Of a stretch of 25,142 nucleotides of DNA, positions 16,092 to 23,024 are shown in pieces (within the stretch, counting starts at the first letter, position 1; every line of letters starts with the position of its first letter). The stretch is from positions 1 through 25,142 of the forward strand of contig DLRQ01000011.1 in the NCBI GenBank assembly GCA_002501135.1. The letters run 5' to 3'. The notes under the pieces were generated by a model. The model ran no database searches, was not told the DNA's origin, and was given only the letters and a program-made list of their open reading frames with translations. Source of the stretch: Candidatus Neomicrothrix sp. UBA7884. Its GTDB lineage: Bacteria; Actinomycetota; Acidimicrobiia; Acidimicrobiales; MedAcidi-G1. Position numbers and translations under genes: made by a program.

Positions 16092-16473
16092 TGTACCCGA
16101 GGACTTCGCGGACAGCGGCAAACAGATCGCCCATGGCTTCGAGCACACCACGGTTGGCCATGAGCAGCCGTGGGTCACCGCCTATCTCCAGGTTCCCGTC
16201 GACAACTGCCCTCAGAGGATCGGTACGGCCCTCGTAGATCTCTGCGGCTGTCACGGCATCGGTGCTGAATGACACATCCGGGGACGACACGCTTCCGGGG
16301 AGCACGCGTATCTGGTCGGTACCGATCACGATGTACCAGGAGGGGCCGTCAGCGATCAGGTATCCGATGGTTATCGGCAAGTCCCCGATCCCCGCTGGAA
16401 GTTCGGGGTGTCGCGAGGCGGCCTCGTCAAGGGCTGCTATCCACTCAGGCGACAGGTGGGCCACAGTGGTCAC
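16084..16473 (-). CDS. SCP2-like sterol/lipid-binding domain protein
   Basis: A small soluble protein of 129 residues from GTG 16473. It resembles the SCP2 sterol-carrier fold: an alpha/beta protein with YLIADGPSWYIVIGTDQIRVLPG, then SPDVSFSTDAVTAAEIYEGRTDPLRAVVDGNLEIGGDPRLL. Compare the typical SCP2 pattern D(A/V)xxxxS, G..dp..A...G.l.i.Gd. Such domains bind acyl chains or hydrophobic ligands and often accompany lipid metabolism genes in actinobacteria. The reading frame is open upstream for another 40 codons, but the chosen GTG overlaps the stop of the preceding membrane-protein gene (GTGA, 16470-16473), matching the other junction in this operon. The ligand is unknown. Confidence 0.7.
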   Translation of the reverse strand: MTTVAHLSPEWIAALDEAASRHPELPAGIGDLPITIGYLIADGPSWYIVIGTDQIRVLPGSVSSPDVSFSTDAVTAAEIYEGRTDPLRAVVDGNLEIGGDPRLLMANRGVLEAMGDLFAAVREVLGYSR

Positions 16474-17405
16474 CGGATCATCCCGGGTCCAGGCCTGAGG
16501 TTCCTTCGTGACAGGGTGTCGAGGCCGAGTACGACGACAATGGCGGCCGTTGCCAGCAGCAGCGGCGCCGCAATCTCCGATGCGGCCGGCCATTCCAGAG
16601 ATGCACCCGGGGCCACCTCGGTGCTGTCCCTGCCGATCACACCTACGCCGTTGGGCCAGGGCCAGAGGACCCGTAGTGAGCCGATCATCAGGCCGATCAG
16701 GGCTGCCAGGACGAGATCGTGGTGGCGCTCCAACATGCGTCCCAGCAGGGTTGAAAAGAGCGCCAGGCCGGCGACGGCACCCAGGCCTAACAGGGCAAGA
16801 TCACCAAGCACCCTGTCATCTACCGCTCCCAGCACATGGCTGTACATGCCGAGCATCAACAGGAGGAATGAGCCTGAGATTCCGGGGAGGATCATGGCGC
16901 AGATGGCGACTGCTCCGGAAGCGAAAAGGACTGCGGCCGACGGATCTGCCACCGGGCCGGCCTGCCAGCCGAGCGCCACGAACAAGACGACGGCAACCAC
17001 GGCCGTCAGGCCTACCCGCCCCCCGGACCAGGAGCTGGGAATACGCCAGGCAATCAGGATCGAGGCCAGTACCAGCCCGAGAAACAGCCCAGCCATGGAT
17101 TCAGGGTGGTCGGACAGGCCGGCTTCGATCGGGCCGGCAAGCAGCGTCACCGCTATGCCTATCCCAGTCAGCAGAGGAAGCAGGAACGCCCATTCGACCG
17201 TTGCCGCACGGGTCAGGGAACCCCTTAGGTCGCCACGGAGGAGAAGTCCCAGCGACCCTGATCCGTTCCTGACCGAATCAATGAGACGGTCGTAGATACC
17301 GAGAAGAAGGGCGATTGTCCCACCCGACACCCCCGGGACCGCATCGGCGGCCCCCATGCACAACCCGCGGAGTACGTGCACCGCCGTACGGCGGCATCTG
17401 GTCAC
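16470..17405 (-). CDS. DUF368 / PopT-family polyprenyl-phosphate transporter-like membrane protein
   Basis: A 311-residue polytopic membrane protein with about eight or nine hydrophobic segments. The family signature is near the N-terminus (GAADAVPGVSGGTIALLLGIY, 18-38) and is repeated in inverted-repeat fashion as ICAMILPGISGSFLLLMLGMY in the second half. DUF368 proteins have been reported as undecaprenyl-phosphate flippases (PopT) that recycle the wall-lipid carrier. The assignment here is by family motif only. It sits between a hotdog thioesterase and an SCP2-like protein, overlapping each by GTGA, so all three are probably co-expressed. Polyprenyl-phosphate or another lipid phosphate is the likely cargo. 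Confidence 0.85.
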   Translation of the reverse strand: MTRCRRTAVHVLRGLCMGAADAVPGVSGGTIALLLGIYDRLIDSVRNGSGSLGLLLRGDLRGSLTRAATVEWAFLLPLLTGIGIAVTLLAGPIEAGLSDHPESMAGLFLGLVLASILIAWRIPSSWSGGRVGLTAVVAVVLFVALGWQAGPVADPSAAVLFASGAVAICAMILPGISGSFLLLMLGMYSHVLGAVDDRVLGDLALLGLGAVAGLALFSTLLGRMLERHHDLVLAALIGLMIGSLRVLWPWPNGVGVIGRDSTEVAPGASLEWPAASEIAAPLLLATAAIVVVLGLDTLSRRNLRPGPGMIR

Positions 17406-17815
17406 GTGTCGGAATCCGCCGTGAACGGAGCGAGCGCGTCGGCCAACTCCACCGGGGCCCTGGTTGGCCTTCCGTTCGAGTTGGTAATCGCTGCCCGGAC
17501 CTGCTGGGTGGCCATCACGTCGTCGCCCCGGAGTATTCGCTGGCGCCAGATCGATGACGCTCGCCGTGTCTCGACCACCTCCGTCTCGACCGTGAGCGAA
17601 TCGCCAGCCTCGACTGACTTTACGAAAGCTGTCTCAATGTTGGTGACCACGAACCGATAGCCCCGTTCGTCGAGGTCGCTGAGACCCAGACCCACAGCAT
17701 CGAGCAATTCGATGCGTCCAGTCTCGAAGAGTTGGACGTAGACCGAATGGTTGAGGTGTCCGTAGGGGTCCAGCTCGTAGAAGCGAACCTTGACCGGATG
17801 CAGGTGTGCTGGCAC
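17402..17815 (-). CDS. Hotdog-fold acyl-CoA thioesterase (4HBT family)
   Basis: A 137-residue single-hotdog protein. RFYELDPYGHLNHSVYVQLFETGRIELL (11-38) is the typical 4HBT/YbgC opening, with the catalytic Asp in DPYGHLNH and the following helix. The rest alternates beta strands (RFVVTNIETAFVKSVEAGDSLTVETEVVE). Members hydrolyse acyl-CoA or acyl-ACP thioesters. Chain length cannot be predicted. The GTG start at 17815 lies seven bases after a TANNNT box. It is the first gene of a three-gene minus-strand operon and overlaps the DUF368 gene by GTGA (17402-17405). Confidence 0.88.
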   Translation of the reverse strand: MPAHLHPVKVRFYELDPYGHLNHSVYVQLFETGRIELLDAVGLGLSDLDERGYRFVVTNIETAFVKSVEAGDSLTVETEVVETRRASSIWRQRILRGDDVMATQQVRAAITNSNGRPTRAPVELADALAPFTADSDT

Positions 17816-17822
17816 CCGTTCG

Positions 17823-17828
17823 ACGCTA
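17823..17828 (-). promoter_or_regulatory. -10 box for leaderless thioesterase operon
   Basis: On the minus strand TAGCGT lies seven bases before the GTG at 17815, with no Shine-Dalgarno sequence between. The box is back to back with the -10 box of the divergent hydrolase gene (17879-17884), so both promoters share a 77-bp spacer. Confidence 0.5.
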
Positions 17829-17878
17829 GTGCCTTGTCAGCCACTGCCATGGACGGGCCGACACAGCTGTCTCGTGGC

Positions 17879-17884
17879 TAGCCT
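17879..17884 (+). promoter_or_regulatory. -10 box for leaderless alpha/beta hydrolase transcript
   Basis: TAGCCT lies eight bases before the ATG at 17893, the same hexamer and spacing as in front of folD. No Shine-Dalgarno sequence is present. Confidence 0.5.
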
Positions 17885-17892
17885 CAGATCCC

Positions 17893-18720
17893 ATGTTCGG
17901 GGGAATCGAAGTCGACCTGTTTGTCGAGGCGTTCGGCGATGACGACGCCGAACCCGTTCTGCTCATCTCCGGCGCTGATGCCCACTGCACCCGTTGGACC
18001 CCGGCGCTGGTCAACCCCCTTGTGGCTGCCGGTTTCCGGGTTGTGCGCTTCGACAACAGGGACAGCGGGCTCTCAACCAAGGTTCCCTCCAGTGTCGGCT
18101 ACACGCTTGACGACCTGGCGGCCGATTCCCTTACTGTCATGGACCGACTCTCGATTGACTCTGCCCACGTGATCGGTCGATCCATGGGCGGCATGGTCGG
18201 GCAGGTGCTGGCTCTCGCGAGCCCAGAGAGGGTCCGGTCGCTGGCACTGCTCTGTTCGTCACCGGGCCTTGGCGATGAACGGCTCCCGTCGGCGGCCGAC
18301 TGGCTGCTCGACAAGATGGCTGAGAGGCTCTTTGCCCCGCCTCCCGCAGACAAGGCTGAGCGGGTGGCCTGGGTCGTTGAACTGGATCGCCTCTTCACAG
18401 GCCACCGCTACCCGTTTGACGATGAGGCCTCCAGATCTGTGGCCGAACTCGAAGTTGAACGTTGCTGGTATCCAGAGTCGGGCCACGGACCCGCCGTGGG
18501 GGCCTCGCCGTCACGGCTCGACAGCCTCGGCAAGATCAACGTTCCCACACTCGTGGTCCACGGAACAGCTGACCCCGTCTTTCCAGTTGAACATGCACTG
18601 GCCCTGGCCGACGGAGTACCCGGTGCACACCTCTGGCTCGTCGACGGTCTGGGACATGAGGTCCCCGATGCCTGCCTCCCAGACCTGCTGCCAAGGCTCC
18701 TCGACCATCTGGCTGGTTGA
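17893..18720 (+). CDS. Alpha/beta-fold hydrolase (esterase-like)
   Basis: A 275-residue soluble alpha/beta hydrolase. The nucleophile elbow GRSMGG carries Ser97. Asp227 (GTADPVFP) and His255 (GLGHEVPD) complete the catalytic triad. RFDNRDSGLSTK (52-63) is the conserved stretch after the third strand, as in RdmC/esterase-like members. There is no signal peptide, so the enzyme is cytoplasmic. The substrate is unknown: esters, lactones or a small thioester are all possible. The gene stands alone with its own leaderless promoter and a strong terminator 13 bp after its stop. Confidence 0.88.
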   Translation: MFGGIEVDLFVEAFGDDDAEPVLLISGADAHCTRWTPALVNPLVAAGFRVVRFDNRDSGLSTKVPSSVGYTLDDLAADSLTVMDRLSIDSAHVIGRSMGGMVGQVLALASPERVRSLALLCSSPGLGDERLPSAADWLLDKMAERLFAPPPADKAERVAWVVELDRLFTGHRYPFDDEASRSVAELEVERCWYPESGHGPAVGASPSRLDSLGKINVPTLVVHGTADPVFPVEHALALADGVPGAHLWLVDGLGHEVPDACLPDLLPRLLDHLAG

Positions 18721-18732
18721 GGTTTCTCGCGA

Positions 18733-18765
18733 AACGGCGCCCGTCCCAACCGGGAGGGCGCCGTT
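18733..18765 (+). terminator. Strong hairpin terminator after the alpha/beta hydrolase gene
   Basis: Arms AACGGCGCCC (18733-18742) and GGGCGCCGTT (18756-18765) pair perfectly. They enclose a second stem, TCCC/GGGA (18744-18747 and 18752-18755), around an AACC loop with a single G bulge. The hairpin is 13 bases after the stop codon. The downstream sequence is pyrimidine-rich (CCTCT) rather than a T-run, as is common in high-GC genomes. Confidence 0.75.
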
Positions 18766-19331
18766 CCTCTGAGTCCCTGATCGGGTCGTCGCGCGTCAAC
18801 GTTCTCCATGGCCCAGCAGGGCATTGGTCGCGAGAGCGTGAGGGGACCGGCTCGGTCAGGGGCCTCGGGCTCACCCGCCAGGTGGGGCTCGGCTGCGTTC
18901 CTCGTACCGGCCTTCTCGCACGGTCTGTCCTCCTGTTGTTGGTGACTACCAAACGTGCTGACCTCACTGTCGCGCCGACCCCACCCCTTGTCAACCTGGT
19001 GTCCCTACCGTTCCCGCAGCGGCTGGTCGCCGGGTACTCCTGTGGCTCACAAGACGTTCACCTCCGGAGCACCCGACACCCATCCGCATACCCGTCTCCG
19101 GTGAGCCAGCACTCGAATCGCGTTGTCGACGCACAAAGTCGGTTGACCTGGGGGCCTCCGGTTTCTCTGGTCCCCGGGGACAGAACTGACCGTCTGGTTT
19201 GCTGGCCCTCTCGGGGGACAGGCGGTGAGAGAGGGCCGGAGTGTCGGTATGTCCGTAGCCGAACGTCCTGTGAGGCGAAGGACGTGCCGGCGATCCGGCC
19301 CGGGCCAGGATGAGCGGTGACGCGGGCTGGG
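18766..19331. other. Unexplained non-coding region with several hairpins
   Basis: About 566 bp between convergent genes, with no credible protein. The long frame through it is rich in Arg, Ser, Pro and Gly and has no family features. It holds several perfect inverted repeats. GGCTCAC (19044-19050) pairs with GTGAGCC (19101-19107), next to CCGGAG (19064-19069)/CTCCGG (19096-19101). GGCCCTCTC (19204-19212) pairs with GAGAGGGCC (19229-19237). ACGTCCT (19263-19269) pairs with AGGACGT (19279-19285). GTCCCCGGGGAC (19170-19181) is a perfect 12-bp palindrome. I do not recognise RNase P RNA, tmRNA, SRP RNA, 6S RNA or a tRNA on either strand. An uncharacterised structured RNA or the 3' region of the sdh transcript is possible. 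Confidence 0.4.
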
Positions 19332-20102
19332 TCAGCGCTGGCCGGAAAGGGCCCGGTTCTTGACCTTGGCCTTCACGTAGTCACGGTTCAGGTAGGCGAT
19401 GAAGTCGAGGCTGATTTCCTTGGGGCACGCCTCGTGGCACTCGCCGTGGTTGGTGCAGGAGCCGAAATAGGACTCCATCACCTCGACCATCGACTCGGTG
19501 CGACTCCAGCGCTCGGGCTGGCCCTGTGGCAACAGCGCCATGTGGCCGACCTTGGCTGAGGTGAACAGCTGCGCTGCCGAGTTCGGGCAGGCGGCCACGC
19601 ATGCACCGCAACCGATACAGGCAGCTGCGTCAAACGCCTGCTCAGCGGCATCCCTGGGGACTGGTGTGAGGTTGGCGTCTGGTGCGGCACCGGACCCCAC
19701 CGAGATGTAGCCACCGCTCTCAATGATGTGGTCGAGCGGTGATCGGTCAACGGCAAGGTCGCGTATGACGGGGAAGCCCGCTGCACGGAAGGGCTCGATG
19801 ACGATCTCGTCGCCGTCCGCGAACTCGCGCATGTGGAGCTGGCAGGTTGCCGTGGCCTTCTGTGGGCCGTGGGCACGACCGTTGATCATCACACCGCAGG
19901 TTCCGCAGATGCCTTCCCGGCAGTCGGACTCGAAGACGATCGGTTCCTCGCCGCGGTCGTTGAGCTGTTCGTTGAGGAGGTCGAGCATCTCGAGGAACGA
20001 TGCGTCAGTGCTTATCTGCTGCGGGTGGGTCTCGAAGCCGCCCGAGGAGTCGGGGCCGTCTTGCCGCCAGACCTTGACGGTGACGGAGATGATGTCGCTC
20101 AC
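19332..20102 (-). CDS. sdhB: Succinate dehydrogenase / fumarate reductase iron-sulfur subunit
   Basis: A 256-residue electron-transfer subunit linking the flavoprotein to the membrane haem subunit. Cys61, 66, 69 and 87 (CREGICGTC...C) hold [2Fe-2S]. Cys162, 165, 168 and 172 (CIGCGACVAAC) fit [4Fe-4S]. Cys216, 222 and 226 (CTNHGECHEACP) fit the [3Fe-4S] region. VSAKV-like and LLPQGQPERW segments match the type-B enzymes of Bacteroidetes and actinobacteria rather than the E. coli type. The GTG start at 20102 has a Shine-Dalgarno sequence (GGAG) that overlaps the sdhA stop (TAGGAG), nine bases after sdhA, so it is the third gene of sdhCAB. Confidence 0.95.
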   Translation of the reverse strand: MSDIISVTVKVWRQDGPDSSGGFETHPQQISTDASFLEMLDLLNEQLNDRGEEPIVFESDCREGICGTCGVMINGRAHGPQKATATCQLHMREFADGDEIVIEPFRAAGFPVIRDLAVDRSPLDHIIESGGYISVGSGAAPDANLTPVPRDAAEQAFDAAACIGCGACVAACPNSAAQLFTSAKVGHMALLPQGQPERWSRTESMVEVMESYFGSCTNHGECHEACPKEISLDFIAYLNRDYVKAKVKNRALSGQR

Positions 20103-20111
20103 GGCTGGCTC

Positions 20112-22061
20112 CTACTTGTACGAGCGCTGTGAGAGCGCAACGTTGTCGAATGTGAGCTCCTCGATGTGGCGGGTCTGTGGGGTGTCGGAGCCGTTCCACT
20201 CCCAGGCGGCAACGTGGGAGAAGTTGTCGTCGTCGCGCTGGGCCTCACCCTCGGCGGTCTGGTGCTCTTCCCTGAAGTGCCCGCCGCACGACTCCTCGCG
20301 TTCAAGTGCGTCACGGGCCATCAACTCGGCAAGGTCGAAGAAGTCGGCGACCCTGCCTGCCTTTTCGAGAGACTGGTTGAGGGTGTCGGCGCTACCGAGG
20401 ACCCGGACGTCGTTGTGGAACTCATCGCGGAGTGCAGGTATGTCTGACAGGGCGCTCCTGAGGCCGGTTTCGGTCCTGGCCATTCCGATGTTGTCCCACA
20501 CGATGCGACCCAGCTCGCGGTGGAAGTGGTCTACCGACCTACTCCCGTTGGTTGACAGCCACCTGCTTGTTTCGTCCTCGACACCAGCGACCGCTGCTGT
20601 GAACACCGGGTCGTTTGTGGGTACAACGGGGTCTCCCAGCAGGCCGGCCAGGTCGTCGCCGATCGTGTAGGGAAGTACGAAGTAGCCGTCTGCCAGGCCC
20701 TGCATCAGAGCGCTGGCACCCAGGCGGTTTGCTCCGTGGTCGCTGAAGTTGGCCTCGCCGACGGCGTAAAGGCCTGGCACGTTGGTCATCAGGTGGTAGT
20801 CGACCCAGAGCCCACCCATCGTGTAGTGGCTGGCGGGGTAGATGCGCATCGGGCTCGTGTACGGGTTCTCGCCCGTGATGCGCTGGTACATGTCGAAGAG
20901 GTTTCCGTAGCGGGCGGCGATGGCGTCGTGCCCGTCGCGCTCGATGGCTACTGCAAAGTCGAGGAAGACTCCGTTGTTGAGCGGGCCTACACCGTGTCCG
21001 GCGTCGACGACGGTCTTGGCGTTGCGCGATGCGACATCTCTGGGTACGAGGTTTCCGAACGCCGGGTACTTGCGCTCGAGGTAGTAGTCGCGTTCGGCCT
21101 CGGGGATGTCGGCTGCTGACCGGGCGTCTCCGGCACCGGACGGAACCCAGATTCGACCGTCGTTGCGCAGCGATTCGGACATCAGGGTCAGCTTGGACTG
21201 GAAGTCGTCGCTGGCGGGAATGCAGGTCGGGTGGATCTGCGTGTAGCAGGGGTTGGCGAACAGGGCTCCACGTCGGTGGGCCCTCCAGGCTGCTGTGACG
21301 TTGCACATCATCGCGTTCGTGGACAGGAAGTAGACGTTCCCATATCCGCCGGTTGCTAGAACCACGGCATGTGCGGAGTGTGGGGTTACCTCTCCTGAGA
21401 CCAGATCGCGGGTGACGATTCCGCATGCCCGACCGTCCTTGAGCACGACATCGAGGAGTTCGGACCTGTTGTGGAGTTCGACTGTGCCGGCAGCGACCTG
21501 CCGCATGAGGGCCGAGTAGGCACCCAGCAGGAGTTGCTGGCCGGTCTGGCCGCGTGCGTAGAAGGTCCGTGAGACCTGGGCACCCCCGAAGGAGCGGTTG
21601 TCCAGCAGGCCGCCATAGTCGCGGGCGAACGGAACCCCCTGGGCTGTGGCCTGGTCGATGATGTTTACCGATACCTCTGCGAGGCGGTGGACGTTGGCTT
21701 CACGTGAGCGGTAGTCGCCGCCCTTGACGGTGTCGTAGAAGAGGCGGTGCACGGAGTCGCCGTCGTTCGGGTAGTTCTTGGCTGCATTGATGCCTCCCTG
21801 AGCGGCGATGCTGTGGGCCCGGCGCGGGCTGTCGTGGAAGGTGAATGCCTTGACTCTGTAGCCGAGCTCGCCGAGGGTTGCCGCCGCTGACGCTCCGGCG
21901 AGGCCGGTGCCGACGACTATGACCTCGAATTTCCGCTTGTTCGAGGGGTTTACCAGGTTCATCGAGAACTTGTGGTTCTCCCACAGATCGGCGATGGGTC
22001 CGTCGGGAACCTTCGAGTCCAGAACCGTCGAGTTCGGTTGGGGAGCTGCGCCGGGTTCCAT
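20112..22061 (-). CDS. sdhA: Succinate dehydrogenase / fumarate reductase flavoprotein subunit
   Basis: A 649-residue FAD subunit that oxidises succinate to fumarate. The opening LDSKVPDGPIADLWENHKF, the dinucleotide motif GTGLAGASAAA (51-61), His83 in RRAHSIAAQGG (covalent FAD attachment) and FGGAQVSRTFYARGQTGQQLL are typical of the long type-B SdhA/FrdA. HYTMGGLWVDY and GEANFSDHGANRLGASALMQGLADGYFVLP follow later. The frame is open a further 115 codons upstream, but that part is a shadow of sdhC. ATG 22061 overlaps the sdhC stop (TGATG) and fits homologue starts. Direction (succinate oxidation or fumarate reduction) cannot be fixed by sequence. The TCA-gene context favours oxidation. Confidence 0.96.
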   Translation of the reverse strand: MEPGAAPQPNSTVLDSKVPDGPIADLWENHKFSMNLVNPSNKRKFEVIVVGTGLAGASAAATLGELGYRVKAFTFHDSPRRAHSIAAQGGINAAKNYPNDGDSVHRLFYDTVKGGDYRSREANVHRLAEVSVNIIDQATAQGVPFARDYGGLLDNRSFGGAQVSRTFYARGQTGQQLLLGAYSALMRQVAAGTVELHNRSELLDVVLKDGRACGIVTRDLVSGEVTPHSAHAVVLATGGYGNVYFLSTNAMMCNVTAAWRAHRRGALFANPCYTQIHPTCIPASDDFQSKLTLMSESLRNDGRIWVPSGAGDARSAADIPEAERDYYLERKYPAFGNLVPRDVASRNAKTVVDAGHGVGPLNNGVFLDFAVAIERDGHDAIAARYGNLFDMYQRITGENPYTSPMRIYPASHYTMGGLWVDYHLMTNVPGLYAVGEANFSDHGANRLGASALMQGLADGYFVLPYTIGDDLAGLLGDPVVPTNDPVFTAAVAGVEDETSRWLSTNGSRSVDHFHRELGRIVWDNIGMARTETGLRSALSDIPALRDEFHNDVRVLGSADTLNQSLEKAGRVADFFDLAELMARDALEREESCGGHFREEHQTAEGEAQRDDDNFSHVAAWEWNGSDTPQTRHIEELTFDNVALSQRSYK

Positions 22062-22900
22062 CAGTGTCCTTCTGCCTCTTCGGCGAGGCAGACAAGGCCG
22101 TCGCTGTCGTTGACCGGGCAGGCCCGGTTGTCTTCGCTGATTAGGCCGGTCTGGGCGAGTATCGGGAAGGACAGGTTGCCGATCAGGATCAGCCCGGCGA
22201 TGCCGGCTGCCAGGGCTCGTCGAAGGTGGTTGTAGCGGGGGTTGTTGATCCCGAGGCTCTGGAAGATGGACCAGGCACCGTGGAAAATGTGGAGGGCGAG
22301 AGCGACGTTGGCCACCACGTAGAGGATTGCCACCGGGAGGCTCGAGAGCGATGTGGCCACGTTGTGGTACGGATCGCCCCGGACGAAGTCGGGGCCGAGC
22401 CACCATCCCCAGGTCAGGTCCGCCAGGTGGAACAGCAGGTAGAGGGCGATGATCGGGCCGGTCCAGCGCATCGTGCGGCTGGCGTAGGTGGCGGCTATGT
22501 GGTCACGGCCACCGGCGTACTTCTTGGCTCCGCTCATGAGGCCGGCGTCGTCACTGGAGTGGCGGCTCATGTCCTTGAGTGTGATGGCGGCATGTAGGTG
22601 CAGGGCGAACATTCCGGTCAGGCCGAGGCGCATCAGCCAGAGGACGAAGCTCTTGGGGACGAGGCCGCCTCCGATGGTGCGGAGGGTTTCTGCGTACTCG
22701 TACATACGTGCCGGGCCTTCGTACACGTGCAGGTTGCCGACCATGTGGATGAGGGCGAAGCCGACGAGGCCGATGCCGGTCAGGGCCATGACCCACTTGC
22801 GGCCGACGGCGCTCTGGTAGATGTTGAGCGGGAACGGCCAGGCGCGCCTGCGGGTACGTACCGGGTCTACCCGGTATCTCTCGCGGGTGCTCTGCGCCAT
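22061..22900 (-). CDS. sdhC: Type-B succinate dehydrogenase cytochrome b subunit
   Basis: A 279-residue membrane anchor with five hydrophobic segments (about 36-56, 86-107, 146-168, 189-213, 230-250). One large cytochrome b subunit replaces the SdhC/SdhD pair. Candidate haem ligands are His52, His101/103, His158 and His204/207, enough for the two haems of the B. subtilis/Wolinella type. It passes electrons to (mena)quinone. Unusually, the protein ends in an acidic tail of about 25 residues after the last helix, with Cys261 and Cys271. ATG 22900 has GGAG upstream. This is the first gene of sdhCAB, and a possible -10 box, TACCTT, lies on the minus strand at 22951-22956. Confidence 0.94.
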   Translation of the reverse strand: MAQSTRERYRVDPVRTRRRAWPFPLNIYQSAVGRKWVMALTGIGLVGFALIHMVGNLHVYEGPARMYEYAETLRTIGGGLVPKSFVLWLMRLGLTGMFALHLHAAITLKDMSRHSSDDAGLMSGAKKYAGGRDHIAATYASRTMRWTGPIIALYLLFHLADLTWGWWLGPDFVRGDPYHNVATSLSSLPVAILYVVANVALALHIFHGAWSIFQSLGINNPRYNHLRRALAAGIAGLILIGNLSFPILAQTGLISEDNRACPVNDSDGLVCLAEEAEGH

Positions 22901-23024
22901 TGGCTTCTCCGGATCTTCTGGCGGTCGGACGTGTACCCAACCTGCCTCAGAAGGTAGCGGGGAGATCAGGACTCCGCTCGTTCCGGTAGGTGCAGTGAAG
23001 GTCGGGCACCGCCGGTGGTGCAGG
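22901..23024. other. maoC-sdhC spacer
   Basis: This 124-bp minus-strand spacer holds a short hairpin after the MaoC gene (GCACC 23006-23010 with GGTGC 23017-23021), which may be a weak terminator. It also holds the probable sdhC promoter region with the sdhC Shine-Dalgarno sequence. No gene is visible. Confidence 0.35.

Noticed and set aside
16408..17295. 295-codon plus-strand open frame opposite the DUF368 gene
   Set aside because: It is antisense to a membrane protein with clear DUF368 motifs, and its Arg/Ser/Pro composition marks it as a shadow.
18717..19313. 198-codon open frame across the intergenic region after the hydrolase
   Set aside because: The start overlaps the hydrolase stop and the frame runs through the terminator hairpin. 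Composition (Arg, Ser, Pro, Gly) is not protein-like, and no motif is visible.
18766..19331. RNase P RNA, tmRNA, SRP RNA or tRNA in the intergenic region
   Set aside because: The invariant P RNA element GAGGAAAGTCC, the tmRNA ends and a GTTCGAATC T-arm with cloverleaf were looked for on both strands and not found. ACAGAA at 19180 is isolated.
20539..21426. Long open frame antisense to codon phase inside sdhA (295 codons)
   Set aside because: It is very rich in Arg, Pro and His and is read from the same strand as the clear sdhA frame. It is a GC-driven shadow.
22062..22406. 115-codon N-terminal extension of the sdhA frame
   Set aside because: It lies wholly within sdhC in another frame, has shadow-like Arg/Pro composition, and the conserved SdhA N-terminus begins at ATG 22061.
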